DNA of 64,000 nucleotides from Marinobacter goseongensis (GCF_023156235.1 NZ_JAKZAI010000003.1:124001-188000), one strand, 5' to 3'; positions 1-7,996 are shown, counted from the stretch's first letter. The notes: generated from the sequence alone by a model not told the origin. A program made the numbers and translations.

Positions 1-799
1 CAAAGCGCTCCTGCAGCCGCCGGCACTTGTCGTCGTCAGGCAGAGCAAGCAGCTCGTCCAGGACTTCGTCGGTCAGGGTCCATACCAGGGCCGACTGGTG
101 GCCGGGACGGCTGGCAGAACCGTGCGGCAGCAGCGCCATCGGGCCCGCGTCGGTGAAGCGCTCGAACGCATGGAACCGATGACTGTCTGCGGTGGACACA
201 TTAGCGATCAGCGCATGCTGGCCGTAGTCGTGGGTCCGGGTCTGGAAGCCGAGGGTGTCGCGCAGGCCGGAGCGGCCGCCGTCCGCCACCACCAGGCACT
301 GAGCGGTCAGCTCCCGGGTTGCCTCGCCGGACCGCACTGACACCCTGACGCCTTCCGCCAGCGGCGTCATATCCACCACCTCGGCAGGGGCTTCCCACTG
401 TACTCCGGTGTCCAGCAGCTCTCGCATCAGGCACAGCCCCATCCAGCGGTTGTCGGCCACATAGCCCAGCGCCGCCTGACCGTGTTCCGCCGCGTGCAGA
501 CGCGTGGCACCGAAGCGACCGCGGTCAGATACGTGAATATGTTCAATCGGGGTGGCGTGCGCCGACAGCCTCGACCAGAGCCCCAGTTGCTCGAAGATCA
601 GCCGTGAGCCCCAGGCCAGGGCCGTGGACCGGGCGTCGTAGCTGGGCTGGTAGCTCTCCGGCAGGGCGTCGGGCGACAACGGGAACGCCTCGACCACGGT
701 CACCCGCAACGAAGGCACCACTTTCGCCAGGGCCAGCGCCAGGGTTGCGCCGGCCAGACCGCCCCCGGCAATGACAAGATCGGTATCGGTTCGGGTCAC
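1..799 (-). CDS. ubiH: UbiH-type FAD monooxygenase of ubiquinone synthesis, C-terminus cut by window edge
   Basis: About 266 N-terminal residues are present; the C-terminus lies beyond base 1. The product is a class A flavin monooxygenase that hydroxylates the aromatic ring of the ubiquinone precursor at the inner membrane. Visible are the N-terminal Rossmann motif AGGGLAGATLA (residues ~11-21) and the second FAD/NADPH motif VADGGRSGLRD around residue 170. The start chosen is a GTG at 799, only 4 bases after the pepP stop, so the two genes are probably cotranscribed; no strong ribosome site is visible. The ygfB-pepP-ubiH order matches Escherichia coli and argues for ubiH rather than ubiF or ubiI. 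Paralogues in this family are similar, so the exact ring position is known from context only. Confidence 0.88.
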   Translation of the reverse strand, partial: MTRTDTDLVIAGGGLAGATLALALAKVVPSLRVTVVEAFPLSPDALPESYQPSYDARSTALAWGSRLIFEQLGLWSRLSAHATPIEHIHVSDRGRFGATRLHAAEHGQAALGYVADNRWMGLCLMRELLDTGVQWEAPAEVVDMTPLAEGVRVSVRSGEATRELTAQCLVVADGGRSGLRDTLGFQTRTHDYGQHALIANVSTADSHRFHAFERFTDAGPMALLPHGSASRPGHQSALVWTLTDEVLDELLALPDDDKCRRLQERF

Positions 800-803
800 C
801 GGG

Positions 804-2123
804 TCAGTCCGCCATCAGGGTTTCAATCTCGGCGACGGTCTTGGGCACGGCCTCGGTCAGAACCCGGCAGCCGTCTTTGGTCACCACCACATCGTCTTCT
901 ATGCGAATGCCGATGCCGCGCCACTTCTCATCCACGCTGGTGTTGTCCGGCGCAATGTAAAGACCCGGCTCCACCGTGAGCGCCATGCCCGGCTCCAGCT
1001 GCCGCCAGGCGTCGCCTACCTTGTAGTCGCCCACATCATGAACATCCAGCCCCAGCCAATGACCGGTGCGATGCATGAAGAAGGGTTTGTACGCCTCACT
1101 GGCAATCGCGTCATCCACGGTGCCGGACAGCAACCCCAGATCAATCAGGCCCTGGGTCAGTACCCGCAGGGCCGCCTCGTGGGGGTGGTTCCAGTGGTTG
1201 CCGGGGCGCACGGCATCAATGGCCGCGTACTGGGCCGACAGCACCACTTCGTACAGCGCTTTCTGCTCCGCACTGAACCGCCCGCTGACCGGGAAAGTGC
1301 GGGTGATGTCGGAGGCATAGCATTCCAGCTCACAGCCCGCATCAATCAGCACCAGGTCGCCCGTTTTCAGCGGCGCGCTGTTTTCGATGTAGTGCAGGAT
1401 ACAGCCGTTGGCGCCGGAACCCACGATGGAGGGGTACGCCGTAGTGCGGGCACCGTGCGCCATGAACGTATGGATCAGTTCGGCTTCCAGGTTGTATTCG
1501 TGACCGCCCTTACGGGCGCGCTGCATCGCGCGGCAATGAGCCTCGGCACTGATTTCGCCGGCTTTCGCCATCACTTTGACTTCGCTCGCGCTTTTATAAA
1601 GCCGCAGGTCGTGGAGCAGGTGTTCCAGGGCCACAAATTCCCCCGGCGGATGGGCACCCGCCCGTACCTTGCTGCGGATCACTTTGACCCAGTCCATGAC
1701 CCGGGCGTCAAAGTTGTGGTCCTTGCCCAGCGGGTAATAGACCCGGCTGCGACCCTCAATCATGCCCGGCAGAATGTCGTCAATGTCGGCAATGGGAAAG
1801 GCGTCGTCCAGCCCGAACGTCTCGATAGCGCCCTCCGGGCCGGCCAGGAAACCGTCCCAGAGCTCTTTCTCCGGGTTGCGCTCCTTACAGAACAGTACCG
1901 ATTCGCCGTGTTCACGGCCGGGAATCAGTACCAGCACGGCCTCAGGTTCGCCGAACCCTGACAGGTACTGGAAATCGCTGTCCTGACGGAACGGATGCAG
2001 TACATCGCGGTTGCGCACGCATTCCGGCGCTGCCGGGACGATGGCAATGCTGTCCGGTGCCATCCGCTCCATCAGTCGGCGACGGCGATCGGCAAATTCT
2101 TTAACGGGTATCATTGACGGCAT
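804..2123 (-). CDS. pepP: Xaa-Pro aminopeptidase P (PepP)
   Basis: A 439-residue M24B metallopeptidase that removes an N-terminal residue preceding proline in the cytoplasm. The N-terminal creatinase-like domain occupies about residues 1-170. The C-terminal pita-bread domain shows the dimetal ligands: Asp in LVLIDAGCELE, Asp in ASDITRTF, His in GHWLGLDVHD, Glu in LTVEPGLYI and Glu in GIRIEDDV. Length equals that of E. coli PepP (441). The start at 2123 has GGGAG five bases upstream; an ATG three codons later is too far from that site. It sits between ygfB and ubiH in the usual operon. Confidence 0.95.
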   Translation of the reverse strand: MPSMIPVKEFADRRRRLMERMAPDSIAIVPAAPECVRNRDVLHPFRQDSDFQYLSGFGEPEAVLVLIPGREHGESVLFCKERNPEKELWDGFLAGPEGAIETFGLDDAFPIADIDDILPGMIEGRSRVYYPLGKDHNFDARVMDWVKVIRSKVRAGAHPPGEFVALEHLLHDLRLYKSASEVKVMAKAGEISAEAHCRAMQRARKGGHEYNLEAELIHTFMAHGARTTAYPSIVGSGANGCILHYIENSAPLKTGDLVLIDAGCELECYASDITRTFPVSGRFSAEQKALYEVVLSAQYAAIDAVRPGNHWNHPHEAALRVLTQGLIDLGLLSGTVDDAIASEAYKPFFMHRTGHWLGLDVHDVGDYKVGDAWRQLEPGMALTVEPGLYIAPDNTSVDEKWRGIGIRIEDDVVVTKDGCRVLTEAVPKTVAEIETLMAD

Positions 2124-2149
2124 AATGTCTCCCGCAGGCAGGTACCTGC

Positions 2150-2749
2150 TCAGTGCAGTGTCGGAGTATCGGTGGCCGGTCTCTCTGGCGGATTGAATTC
2201 GGTAAACACCGCCAGCGCGCCCAGGCGCACGTATTCCACTATCTCGATCAGCTGGTGTTCGCTTTCGTCGTCCGGTTCCTCGTCTTCGGACACCTGGCTG
2301 ATGGCAACCATATCCTCGATCAGCTCACGAATCTCGTCCGGGGCCTGACCCAGGGACTCGCCCGCCGACAGTGCCATACCTTCGAGAAACCCGCGCACCC
2401 AGGAGGTTAACGCTTCCAGACGCTGGTCGATGGCGTAATCGTCATCCGGCAGCAGCGGGTGGAAACTCATGTCGGCGGCTTTCAGCAACGCCAGGGTCTG
2501 GTCGTAGGCGGCCTGCATGAATTCCTTGAGATCGTCGGACTCCCCGGTCGCGGTCTCCGGCAGGCCCATGTGCTCGCACACCATGGCGAGCCATTCTGAT
2601 TCATCTATACGTGCACCGGCGGCAAGCCGCCCACACAAAACACCGTGCAACTCGGACGGGTGACTGAAGGCTTTGTGGGCGGTGAACATATTGGCCCAAC
2701 GCTCAAAAGCGGCGGCGCGGGCGGCACCGGTTGTGTCGGTTTCTGACAT
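2150..2749 (-). CDS. ygfB: UPF0149/YgfB family protein
   Basis: A 199-residue acidic protein of the UPF0149 (YecA/YgfB) family; E. coli YgfB has about 194. The family core HPSELHGVLCGRLAAG is at residues ~31-46, followed by helical acidic sequence and the motif FLEGMALSAGESLGQ. YgfB has been linked in Pseudomonas to repression of a peptidoglycan amidase, but the biochemical role remains poorly defined. An open frame extends 88 codons further upstream, but those codons do not resemble the family, so the ATG at 2749 is taken as the start. It is first in the ygfB-pepP-ubiH run. Confidence 0.9.
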   Translation of the reverse strand: MSETDTTGAARAAAFERWANMFTAHKAFSHPSELHGVLCGRLAAGARIDESEWLAMVCEHMGLPETATGESDDLKEFMQAAYDQTLALLKAADMSFHPLLPDDDYAIDQRLEALTSWVRGFLEGMALSAGESLGQAPDEIRELIEDMVAISQVSEDEEPDDESEHQLIEIVEYVRLGALAVFTEFNPPERPATDTPTLH

Positions 2750-2851
2750 GAGAAAGGCGCTTACCTGTTTCACTGAATTTAGGGGACTATCGTAGCATCG
2801 GGGCGGATCGAAGGCACTCGCCCTCTTGATTCCCGACCCGATCTGATCAAT

Positions 2852-2865
2852 TATGTTATAACATA
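2852..2865. promoter_or_regulatory. Zur-like palindrome upstream of the zinc locus
   Basis: The perfect 14-base palindrome TATGTTATAACATA lies 26 bases before the start of the His-rich DUF2796 gene and between divergent ygfB and this gene. It resembles the AT-rich gammaproteobacterial Zur operator core (TGTTATANNATAACA type). Assignment to Zur is inferred from the motif and from the zinc-related neighbours. Confidence 0.6.
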
Positions 2866-2890
2866 TCAAAATATCCCGGACGGACTTGCC

Positions 2891-3487
2891 ATGAACACCA
2901 AGCATCCCCTGCGCCGCACCCTGCCCGCCTGCCTCAGCCTGACGGTGGCTGTACTGGGTGCCAACGCCCTCGCGACCGAGAACCCCGGCGCCCACCGCCA
3001 CGGCCACGCTCAACTGCAGGTAGCGGTTGAGGCCAATCGAGTGGACCTGATCTTCACCTCACCGGCTCACAACCTCGCCGGTTTCGAGCGCGACGCGCGA
3101 ACCCCCGAGGAAGAACAGCGCCTCGAGGACATCGCGGAATGGCTGAGCTCACAGCCACTGGTGGACGTGAACGCAGGCTCGTGCACGGTGGCCGCGGCCG
3201 AGGTTCACGCTTCCGGTGCCCCCCATGACCGGCACCACCAAGACCATCACGACCATCACGACCATCACGACCATGACGATGACGGTCACGGACAGGAAGG
3301 TCATCGGGAGTACGAGGTAACGCAACAACTCGACTGCAGCGACATGAGCGCAGATCAGACATTCACGGCCGAGGTGATGGCCAGATTCCCGGAGATCGAG
3401 GTGCTGTCGGTGCAGTGGGTAAGCGAAACCGCACAGGGCAGCGCGCGACTGGAGGGCGGTCAGACCGGCTTTAGCCTGGGAGACTGA
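2891..3487 (+). CDS. zrgA: DUF2796 (ZrgA-like) periplasmic His-rich zinc-binding protein
   Basis: A 198-residue exported protein. An N-terminal signal peptide ends near residue 29 (ANALATENPG). It is followed by a DUF2796-type body starting GAHRHGHAQLQV and a His/Asp-rich loop at residues ~113-137 built from repeated DHHDHH units, a likely metal-collecting loop. In Vibrio cholerae the ZrgABCDE system contains a DUF2796 protein and acts as a second zinc uptake route beside ZnuABC; the neighbours here (DUF3299, ABC ATPase, FtsX-like permease) match that set. The upstream Zur-like palindrome supports zinc control. The symbol is given by family analogy. Confidence 0.75.
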   Translation: MNTKHPLRRTLPACLSLTVAVLGANALATENPGAHRHGHAQLQVAVEANRVDLIFTSPAHNLAGFERDARTPEEEQRLEDIAEWLSSQPLVDVNAGSCTVAAAEVHASGAPHDRHHQDHHDHHDHHDHDDDGHGQEGHREYEVTQQLDCSDMSADQTFTAEVMARFPEIEVLSVQWVSETAQGSARLEGGQTGFSLGD

Positions 3488-3504
3488 AGCCGGGGCCAGC
3501 TGCC

Positions 3505-4041
3505 TTATTCCTGGTAGCGTTCGACCTTACTGGCAACCACGGAATAGGAGGACTTGGCAACGTCGTTCTCGGTATTCTCCACCACCAGTTCGCCCTCAAT
3601 CCAGACCGGATCGTAGAGTGCCTCGAGGGTAAAGCCTTCCTTGTACTCCACGTGGATAATCTGGTTGGGCGGTGGTGGCGGAACATGGATACAGGCGCCG
3701 TAATAAGGCACCAGGAAGAACTCCAGAATGCGCATGTCATCAGTGGTTTTCAGCGGTACCACAAAACCGGGAATCCGGCCGGTAACGCCGTCCATTTCCG
3801 GCACCACGCGACCGGTCATGATTTCATCCGGCAGCGTCACCGGACCGTCTCCATCATGCTCAATTTCTGGCATACTCTCGAGCAGATTAAGGTCCTCTTC
3901 CGGCATCAGTTCCAGCCAGTCTATTTCACGATCGGCCGCATTCGCGATACCCAGGGCACCGGCCAGCACTATCGCCAACAGACCTTGCGCGAGTCGAGTA
4001 CCACGACCGGAAGAAGTAAGCGTCAACATTGCCAGAAACAT
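3505..4041 (-). CDS. DUF3299 exported protein of the zinc locus
   Basis: A 178-residue protein with a signal peptide (basic RGTR, hydrophobic core, cleavage near GIANA-AD). The mature part contains the DUF3299 pattern PLKTTDDMRILEFFLVPYYGACIHVPPPPPNQ, with one Cys and one His close to a proline run that may hold a metal. The start is set at 4041, where AGGCGG lies about five bases upstream; an upstream extension to 4116 would overlap the divergent ABC gene. It runs convergent to the DUF2796 gene and divergent from the ABC ATPase. DUF3299 proteins accompany Zrg-type zinc systems and MacB-like exporters. Molecular function is not known. Confidence 0.75.
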   Translation of the reverse strand: MFLAMLTLTSSGRGTRLAQGLLAIVLAGALGIANAADREIDWLELMPEEDLNLLESMPEIEHDGDGPVTLPDEIMTGRVVPEMDGVTGRIPGFVVPLKTTDDMRILEFFLVPYYGACIHVPPPPPNQIIHVEYKEGFTLEALYDPVWIEGELVVENTENDVAKSSYSVVASKVERYQE

Positions 4042-4100
4042 AAAAACCGCCTGCCTGTGAATACATGGGCAGATCATACACCGAATGAGCGCATGCGCAC

Positions 4101-4802
4101 ATGACGTCCGAGACATCCATGCCGCCCGACGGTTCCGCCGCGGTACGCACCCGTGACCTGATCTATCGGTGGCCCAAAAGCCACACCAGCCTGCACTTTC
4201 CCGATCTGGAACTGAACGCCGGCAGCCACCTGTTCATCAAGGGCGCCAGCGGCAGTGGCAAAAGCACCCTGCTGAGCCTTCTCGGCGGCATGCTGCGTCC
4301 GGCATCCGGTTCCATTTCACTGCTGGGCCGGGATCTTGGCCCGCTGAGCAACGGTCAGCGGGATCGTTTCCGCGCCGACCACATGGGCGTGATCTTCCAG
4401 CAGTTCAACCTGGTGCCTTACCTCTCGACCCTGGCCAATGTCACCCTGCCCTGCCGGCTGTCACCCCAACGCCAGCAGCGGACCCACCCCAGTGCCCGCG
4501 CAGAGGCCACCGCCCTGCTGCGGGATCTGGCGATTCCCGAGAGCCACTGGCAACAGCCGGTCGGCCGTCTCAGCGTTGGCCAGCAACAACGGGTTGCCGC
4601 TGCGCGAGCATTAATCGGGCAACCGGAGCTTATTCTGGCGGACGAGCCTACGTCCGCCCTGGACGCAGACAACCGTGACCGTTTCATTGACGTGCTGCTG
4701 ACTCTGGCGCACCGGTCGGCGTCGTCGGTGATTTTTGTCAGTCACGACCGGAGCCTGGCACGCCATTTTGACCAGGAGCTGGTGCTGGAGGTATGCCCAT
4801 GA
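4101..4802 (+). CDS. ABC transporter ATP-binding protein (LolD/MacB-like) of the zinc locus
   Basis: A 233-residue nucleotide-binding subunit with Walker A GASGSGKST (residues ~48-56), Q-loop IFQQFNLVPYLS, a signature LSVGQQQR (Val replaces the usual second Gly) and Walker B LILADEPTSALD. It should drive the permease whose ATG overlaps its stop codon. By similarity it belongs to the LolD/MacB/FtsE class, whose ATPases power periplasmic movements rather than classic solute import. Its place beside DUF2796 and DUF3299 genes suggests work on zinc or on zinc-chaperone handling. The start at 4101 is the first ATG; a second at 4119 is possible. Confidence 0.88.
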   Translation: MTSETSMPPDGSAAVRTRDLIYRWPKSHTSLHFPDLELNAGSHLFIKGASGSGKSTLLSLLGGMLRPASGSISLLGRDLGPLSNGQRDRFRADHMGVIFQQFNLVPYLSTLANVTLPCRLSPQRQQRTHPSARAEATALLRDLAIPESHWQQPVGRLSVGQQQRVAAARALIGQPELILADEPTSALDADNRDRFIDVLLTLAHRSASSVIFVSHDRSLARHFDQELVLEVCP

Positions 4803-6073
4803 GACTTCGCCTCGCCCTGTCACTGGCATGGGCCAGCCTGTGGCATCGCCGCCGGGTGCTGGCGCTGGTCACCCTGACCCTCACCCTCAGCGTTACCCTG
4901 CTGCTCGGCGTGCAATACCTGCGCACCGAAGTGCGGCAATCCTTCTCCAACACCATTTCCGGAACCGACCTGATTGTCGGCGCCCGCAGTGGCCAACTGA
5001 ACCTGCTGCTGTACACCGTGTTCCACATCGGCGACGCCACCAACAACATCCGCTGGTCAACCTATCAGGGCCTGACCGACGATGCGCGAATTGACTGGGT
5101 GGTGCCGCTGTCTCTCGGGGACAGCTACCGCGGGCACCGTGTGGTGGGCACCGACCGGGGCTTTGTCGAGCATTTCCGCTTTGGCCGGGAGGAAGCCCTG
5201 AGCCTGAGCCAGGGTGAATGGTTCGGGGACGTGTTCGACGTGGTGCTGGGTGCCGATGTTGCTCGCCAGCATCAACACGCACTGGAAGACGAGCTCATCC
5301 TGTCCCATGGCGGCGGCCGCACCAGCTTCTCCAATCATAAAGACACCCCGTTCACGGTGACCGGCATATTGGCGCCCACCGGCACACCGGTGGATCAGGC
5401 GGTTTACATCAGTCTGGAAGGCATGGAAGCCATGCACATTGGCTGGCAATCCGGCGTTGCCATCCCGGGTCGCACCGTGACCCGGGAGGAGGCGCGGAAA
5501 CGGGATCTGACGCCCTCCTCCATCACCGCAGCGCTGGTGGGCATCGAGCGCAAAGTGATGACATTCCAGGTTCAGCGCCAGATCAACGAGTTCCGTGACG
5601 AGCCGCTGTCCGCCGTGTTGCCGGGCGTCGCCCTCAGTGAGCTCTGGCGCATCATGGGACAGTTCGAGCGGGCCCTGCTGGGGATCACCGGTTTTGTCGT
5701 CGTGACCAGCCTGATCGGCCTGATCGCGGTGCTGCTCACCCTGCAGGCCCAGCGCGGGAGGGAAATTGCCATCCTCCGCGCCACCGGGGCATCACCGTCA
5801 CTGGTGGCGGCACTGCACGTAATCGAGTGCGTCACCCTGGCGGCGATCGCCTGCCTGCTGGCACTGGCGCTCAGTGCTGGCGGCCTGGCCCTGATCAGCC
5901 CCTGGCTGCTGGAAAACCATGGCATTCAGATCGGTTTGCGCCCACTCGCGCCCACCGAGTGGCTGATCCTGGCCACCGTACCTGCCACGGCGGCGCTGGT
6001 GGGACTGATTCCGGCGCTGCAGGCCTGGCGGCAAAGCCGCCATCACGGACTCAGTCATGGCAGCGACGGATAA
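4799..6073 (+). CDS. FtsX/MacB-like ABC permease of the zinc locus
   Basis: A 424-residue membrane protein of the MacB/FtsX (type VII ABC) fold: one N-terminal transmembrane helix (residues ~17-39), a long periplasmic domain (~40-275) and three C-terminal helices (~295-320, 345-370, 385-410). Its ATG lies inside the stop of the ATPase gene (ATGA at 4799-4802), so the subunits are translationally coupled; an ATG six bases earlier is also possible. This is the membrane partner of the upstream ATPase. Substrate is inferred to be zinc or a zinc-binding protein from the neighbouring DUF2796 gene and Zur-like site. Confidence 0.85.
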   Translation: MRLRLALSLAWASLWHRRRVLALVTLTLTLSVTLLLGVQYLRTEVRQSFSNTISGTDLIVGARSGQLNLLLYTVFHIGDATNNIRWSTYQGLTDDARIDWVVPLSLGDSYRGHRVVGTDRGFVEHFRFGREEALSLSQGEWFGDVFDVVLGADVARQHQHALEDELILSHGGGRTSFSNHKDTPFTVTGILAPTGTPVDQAVYISLEGMEAMHIGWQSGVAIPGRTVTREEARKRDLTPSSITAALVGIERKVMTFQVQRQINEFRDEPLSAVLPGVALSELWRIMGQFERALLGITGFVVVTSLIGLIAVLLTLQAQRGREIAILRATGASPSLVAALHVIECVTLAAIACLLALALSAGGLALISPWLLENHGIQIGLRPLAPTEWLILATVPATAALVGLIPALQAWRQSRHHGLSHGSDG

Positions 6074-6127
6074 TCACCGCCTGAGGTGACATCGGTCACG
6101 CATCCGGGGCCATGACATCCCTGTAAA

Positions 6128-6156
6128 TTGACCGACTTGCAGTCCACACTTATAGT
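6128..6156 (+). promoter_or_regulatory. Predicted sigma-70 promoter of the zapB-like/zapA pair
   Basis: TTGACC at 6128-6133 and TATAGT at 6151-6156 are 17 bases apart, placing a start of transcription near 6163, about 30 bases before the zapB-like ATG. Confidence 0.6.
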
Positions 6157-6191
6157 TGTTGGCACCAATCACAACAGGCGTTGACCTAATC

Positions 6192-6398
6192 ATGGAACAG
6201 TCCGAACTACAGGCATTGGCGGACAAACTGGACAAGCTCATCGAGCGCTGTCGCAAACTGGAACGCGATAACGCCGCGCTCAGAGAGCTGCAGGATGACT
6301 GGAACCGGGAACGAGCCCAACTGATGCACAAGAACGATCTGGCGAAAAACAAGATCGAAGCCATGATAGGTCGCCTGCGGGCCCTGGAGCACCACTGA
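6192..6398 (+). CDS. TIGR02449 family coiled-coil protein (ZapB-like)
   Basis: A 68-residue protein that is almost entirely predicted coiled coil, with heptads such as LQALADKLDKLIERCRKLERDNAAL. TIGR02449 proteins sit directly upstream of zapA in many gammaproteobacteria and resemble ZapB, the coiled-coil partner of ZapA at the division ring. The ATG at 6192 is preferred over an in-frame ATG at 6156 because the family begins at this point. The stop overlaps the zapA start (TGATG), so the two are coupled. A role in Z-ring assembly is inferred from position and fold. Confidence 0.85.
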   Translation: MEQSELQALADKLDKLIERCRKLERDNAALRELQDDWNRERAQLMHKNDLAKNKIEAMIGRLRALEHH

Positions 6399-6697
6399 TG
6401 GCCAAACAGCAGCCCACCACCGTTGAGGTGAAAATCCTCGATAAGGAATACCTGGTCGCCTGTCCGGACGAAGCGCGGGACGCCTTGCTGCAGTCCGCCC
6501 GGCACTTGGACAGCAAAATGCGGGAGATCCGCGCCAGCGGCAAAGTCTTCGGAACCGAACGCATTGCGGTGATGGCCGCCCTGAACATCACCCATGATCT
6601 GCTCGAGCAGGACACCATGTCAGGCGCCGCCAGCGCTATCCTCGAGGCTATGGACGACAAGCTTGATGACGCCCTCGGAGAAAGCTCCGGCCAATAA
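6398..6697 (+). CDS. zapA: Cell division protein ZapA
   Basis: A 99-residue protein that bundles FtsZ filaments at midcell. The N-terminal half carries the ZapA globular domain (VEVKILDKEYLVACPDE, then a helix with ARHLDSKMREIR) and GTERIAVMAALNITHDL; the C-terminal ~30 residues form a short coiled coil. Length agrees with the family (~100-110). It is followed by the 6S RNA gene and fthC, the arrangement conserved from E. coli to pseudomonads. Confidence 0.95.
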   Translation: MAKQQPTTVEVKILDKEYLVACPDEARDALLQSARHLDSKMREIRASGKVFGTERIAVMAALNITHDLLEQDTMSGAASAILEAMDDKLDDALGESSGQ

Positions 6698-6725
6698 TTC
6701 GTTACATTCCGACAGGATTCAGGTG

Positions 6726-6756
6726 TTGCAATGGGCCCCGTCCGTACCCTTATAAT
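6726..6756 (+). promoter_or_regulatory. Predicted promoter of 6S RNA
   Basis: A consensus TATAAT at 6751-6756 stands seven bases before the predicted 6S RNA 5' end. TTGCAA at 6726-6731 is the best -35 candidate, with a slightly long 19-base spacer. Confidence 0.6.
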
Positions 6757-6763
6757 GGGAACA

Positions 6764-6940
6764 ACTTCCTGGGCTGTTCGCTGGTCGGGTACGTCCTCGA
6801 GCCGATGCGCATTACCCAGGTGGCTACTCTAGGGCATTGTGAGCACGTCCCCCGCGGGGGAAAGCCTAATATGTCACAGCGGCCACCGACCTTGAACTTT
6901 GGGTTCAAGGGCCACATCCGATAACGGCAGCCCGGGAAGC
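6764..6940 (+). ncRNA. ssrS: 6S RNA
   Basis: 6S RNA mimics an open promoter and sequesters the sigma-70 holoenzyme in stationary phase. The gene lies between zapA and fthC, its standard position. Its ends form a 12-pair closing stem with one wobble: CTTCCTGGGCTG at 6765-6776 against CAGCCCGGGAAG at 6928-6939. Hallmark 6S segments are seen in order: GAGCCGAT, GGTGAGCA-like TTGTGAGCAC, GAAAGCCTAA, CCTTGAAC and GGGTTCAAGGG. Ends are approximate to a few bases. Confidence 0.95.
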
Positions 6941-6946
6941 TTTATT

Positions 6947-7579
6947 TTGAGCCAGTTTATCGCCCCCGATCCCTTCGATTCAGACCCCGACAAACCTTCC
7001 CGCACCCGCCTTCGCAGGCAACTCAGGCAGCAACGCCGGTCGCTGACTGCGGAACAGCAACAACGTGCCGCCGAAAATCTTGCTCTGAATCTGCTGGGCA
7101 ACCCGGATTTGCATCGCGCGAGACATATTGCCGTGTACCTGCCCAACGATGGCGAAATCGACCCGCACACCTACCTGACGGTGGCCCGACGCAAGGGCGT
7201 TCAGTTCTATCTGCCAGTGCTTCACCCGATTCATCCGGGCCGTCTGGTGTTCAGTCCCTACCACGATGGCATGGCACTGTTCAGTAACCGCTTTGGCATC
7301 CCCGAACCTGCATTTCGCCACGGCCTGAGACGACCGCCCTGGGCGTTGGATGCCGTGCTGTTTCCGCTGGTGGGGTTCGACGAATCAGGAGGAAGGCTGG
7401 GAATGGGGGGAGGTTTCTACGACCGGACGTTTGCTTTTACCCGGGTTCGGCCGAGGCTGGCGCCCAAGCTGATCGGCCTTGCCCATGATTTTCAGAAGGT
7501 GTCTGCGCTGCCCGTTGAGCCCTGGGATGTTCCACTGCACAGCGTGGTCACTGACCGTTGCTGCTACCGAGTCCGCTAG
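6947..7579 (+). CDS. fthC: 5-formyltetrahydrofolate cyclo-ligase
   Basis: A 210-residue enzyme (YgfA family) that converts 5-formyl-THF to 5,10-methenyl-THF with ATP, feeding one-carbon metabolism. Seen are the N-terminal basic helix RTRLRRQLRQQRRSLT, the substrate segment AVYLPNDGEIDP and the ATP-binding signature GGRLGMGGGFYDRTF near residue 145. The open frame continues upstream into the 6S RNA, but the first plausible start outside that RNA is a TTG at 6947 with GGGAAG upstream; codons before it would lie within the closing stem of 6S RNA. Cotranscription with 6S RNA is known in E. coli and is likely here. Confidence 0.88.
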   Translation: MSQFIAPDPFDSDPDKPSRTRLRRQLRQQRRSLTAEQQQRAAENLALNLLGNPDLHRARHIAVYLPNDGEIDPHTYLTVARRKGVQFYLPVLHPIHPGRLVFSPYHDGMALFSNRFGIPEPAFRHGLRRPPWALDAVLFPLVGFDESGGRLGMGGGFYDRTFAFTRVRPRLAPKLIGLAHDFQKVSALPVEPWDVPLHSVVTDRCCYRVR

Positions 7580-7752
7580 CGATTTTCCGGCCGCACAACG
7601 GGGGCTGTGTCCGCGCTGCTGACCAGCACGCCTGCTGCGGACGTCGTGCTGCGCTTGTCTTCAGAAGCCTGCAATGACGTAAATGCGGTGATCGCCAAAC
7701 CAATCGCGAAAACCAGCAAAATGGCCCGAATGCTGTCAGGCTTGTGTTCCAT
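7576..7752 (-). CDS. Small hypothetical single-pass membrane protein
   Basis: A 58-residue product with a short charged N-terminus, one hydrophobic helix (residues ~9-27, IRAILLVFAIGLAITAF) and a polar Ser/Thr-rich tail. It is credible as a gene because GGAG lies nine bases before the ATG at 7752 and a promoter-like pair (ATTGTA at 7805-7810 and ACGAAA at 7827-7832, read on the minus strand) precedes it at 16-base spacing. Its stop overlaps that of fthC by a few bases. I do not recognise the family; it could be a membrane microprotein or a weakly conserved open frame. Confidence 0.5.
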   Translation of the reverse strand: MEHKPDSIRAILLVFAIGLAITAFTSLQASEDKRSTTSAAGVLVSSADTAPVVRPENR

Positions 7753-7996
7753 GGTGCGCTTCTCCAAATCCCAGCAGGGTAAAGACTCGATAAATCAGCG
7801 GACTATTGTAGTTTTTTAACAATTTGACGAAAGATTAACACGCATCCTGATATATACAATTCCACACAGATTAAAATTTTGTAAGGCAATCTGCCAGTTG
7901 GCCTTCGGCAAACCGGACAGCCCCAAACCTTGCGACGGATGATATCGCCCGTCCGGGGCGCACGGGGCCTGCCCCGCACACTCTTACTCCGCACTA

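Noticed and set aside
771..1961. A 396-codon frame antisense to pepP
   Set aside because: Codon-position shadow of pepP with no ribosome site and no recognisable domain.
3227..3276. Tandem GACCATCAC units
   Set aside because: They encode the His/Asp metal-binding loop of the DUF2796 protein, not a CRISPR or mobile repeat.
7955..7985. CGGGGC/GCCCCG hairpin after ilvA
   Set aside because: The loop is only two bases and no T-run follows on the ilvA-sense strand, so I do not call it a terminator.
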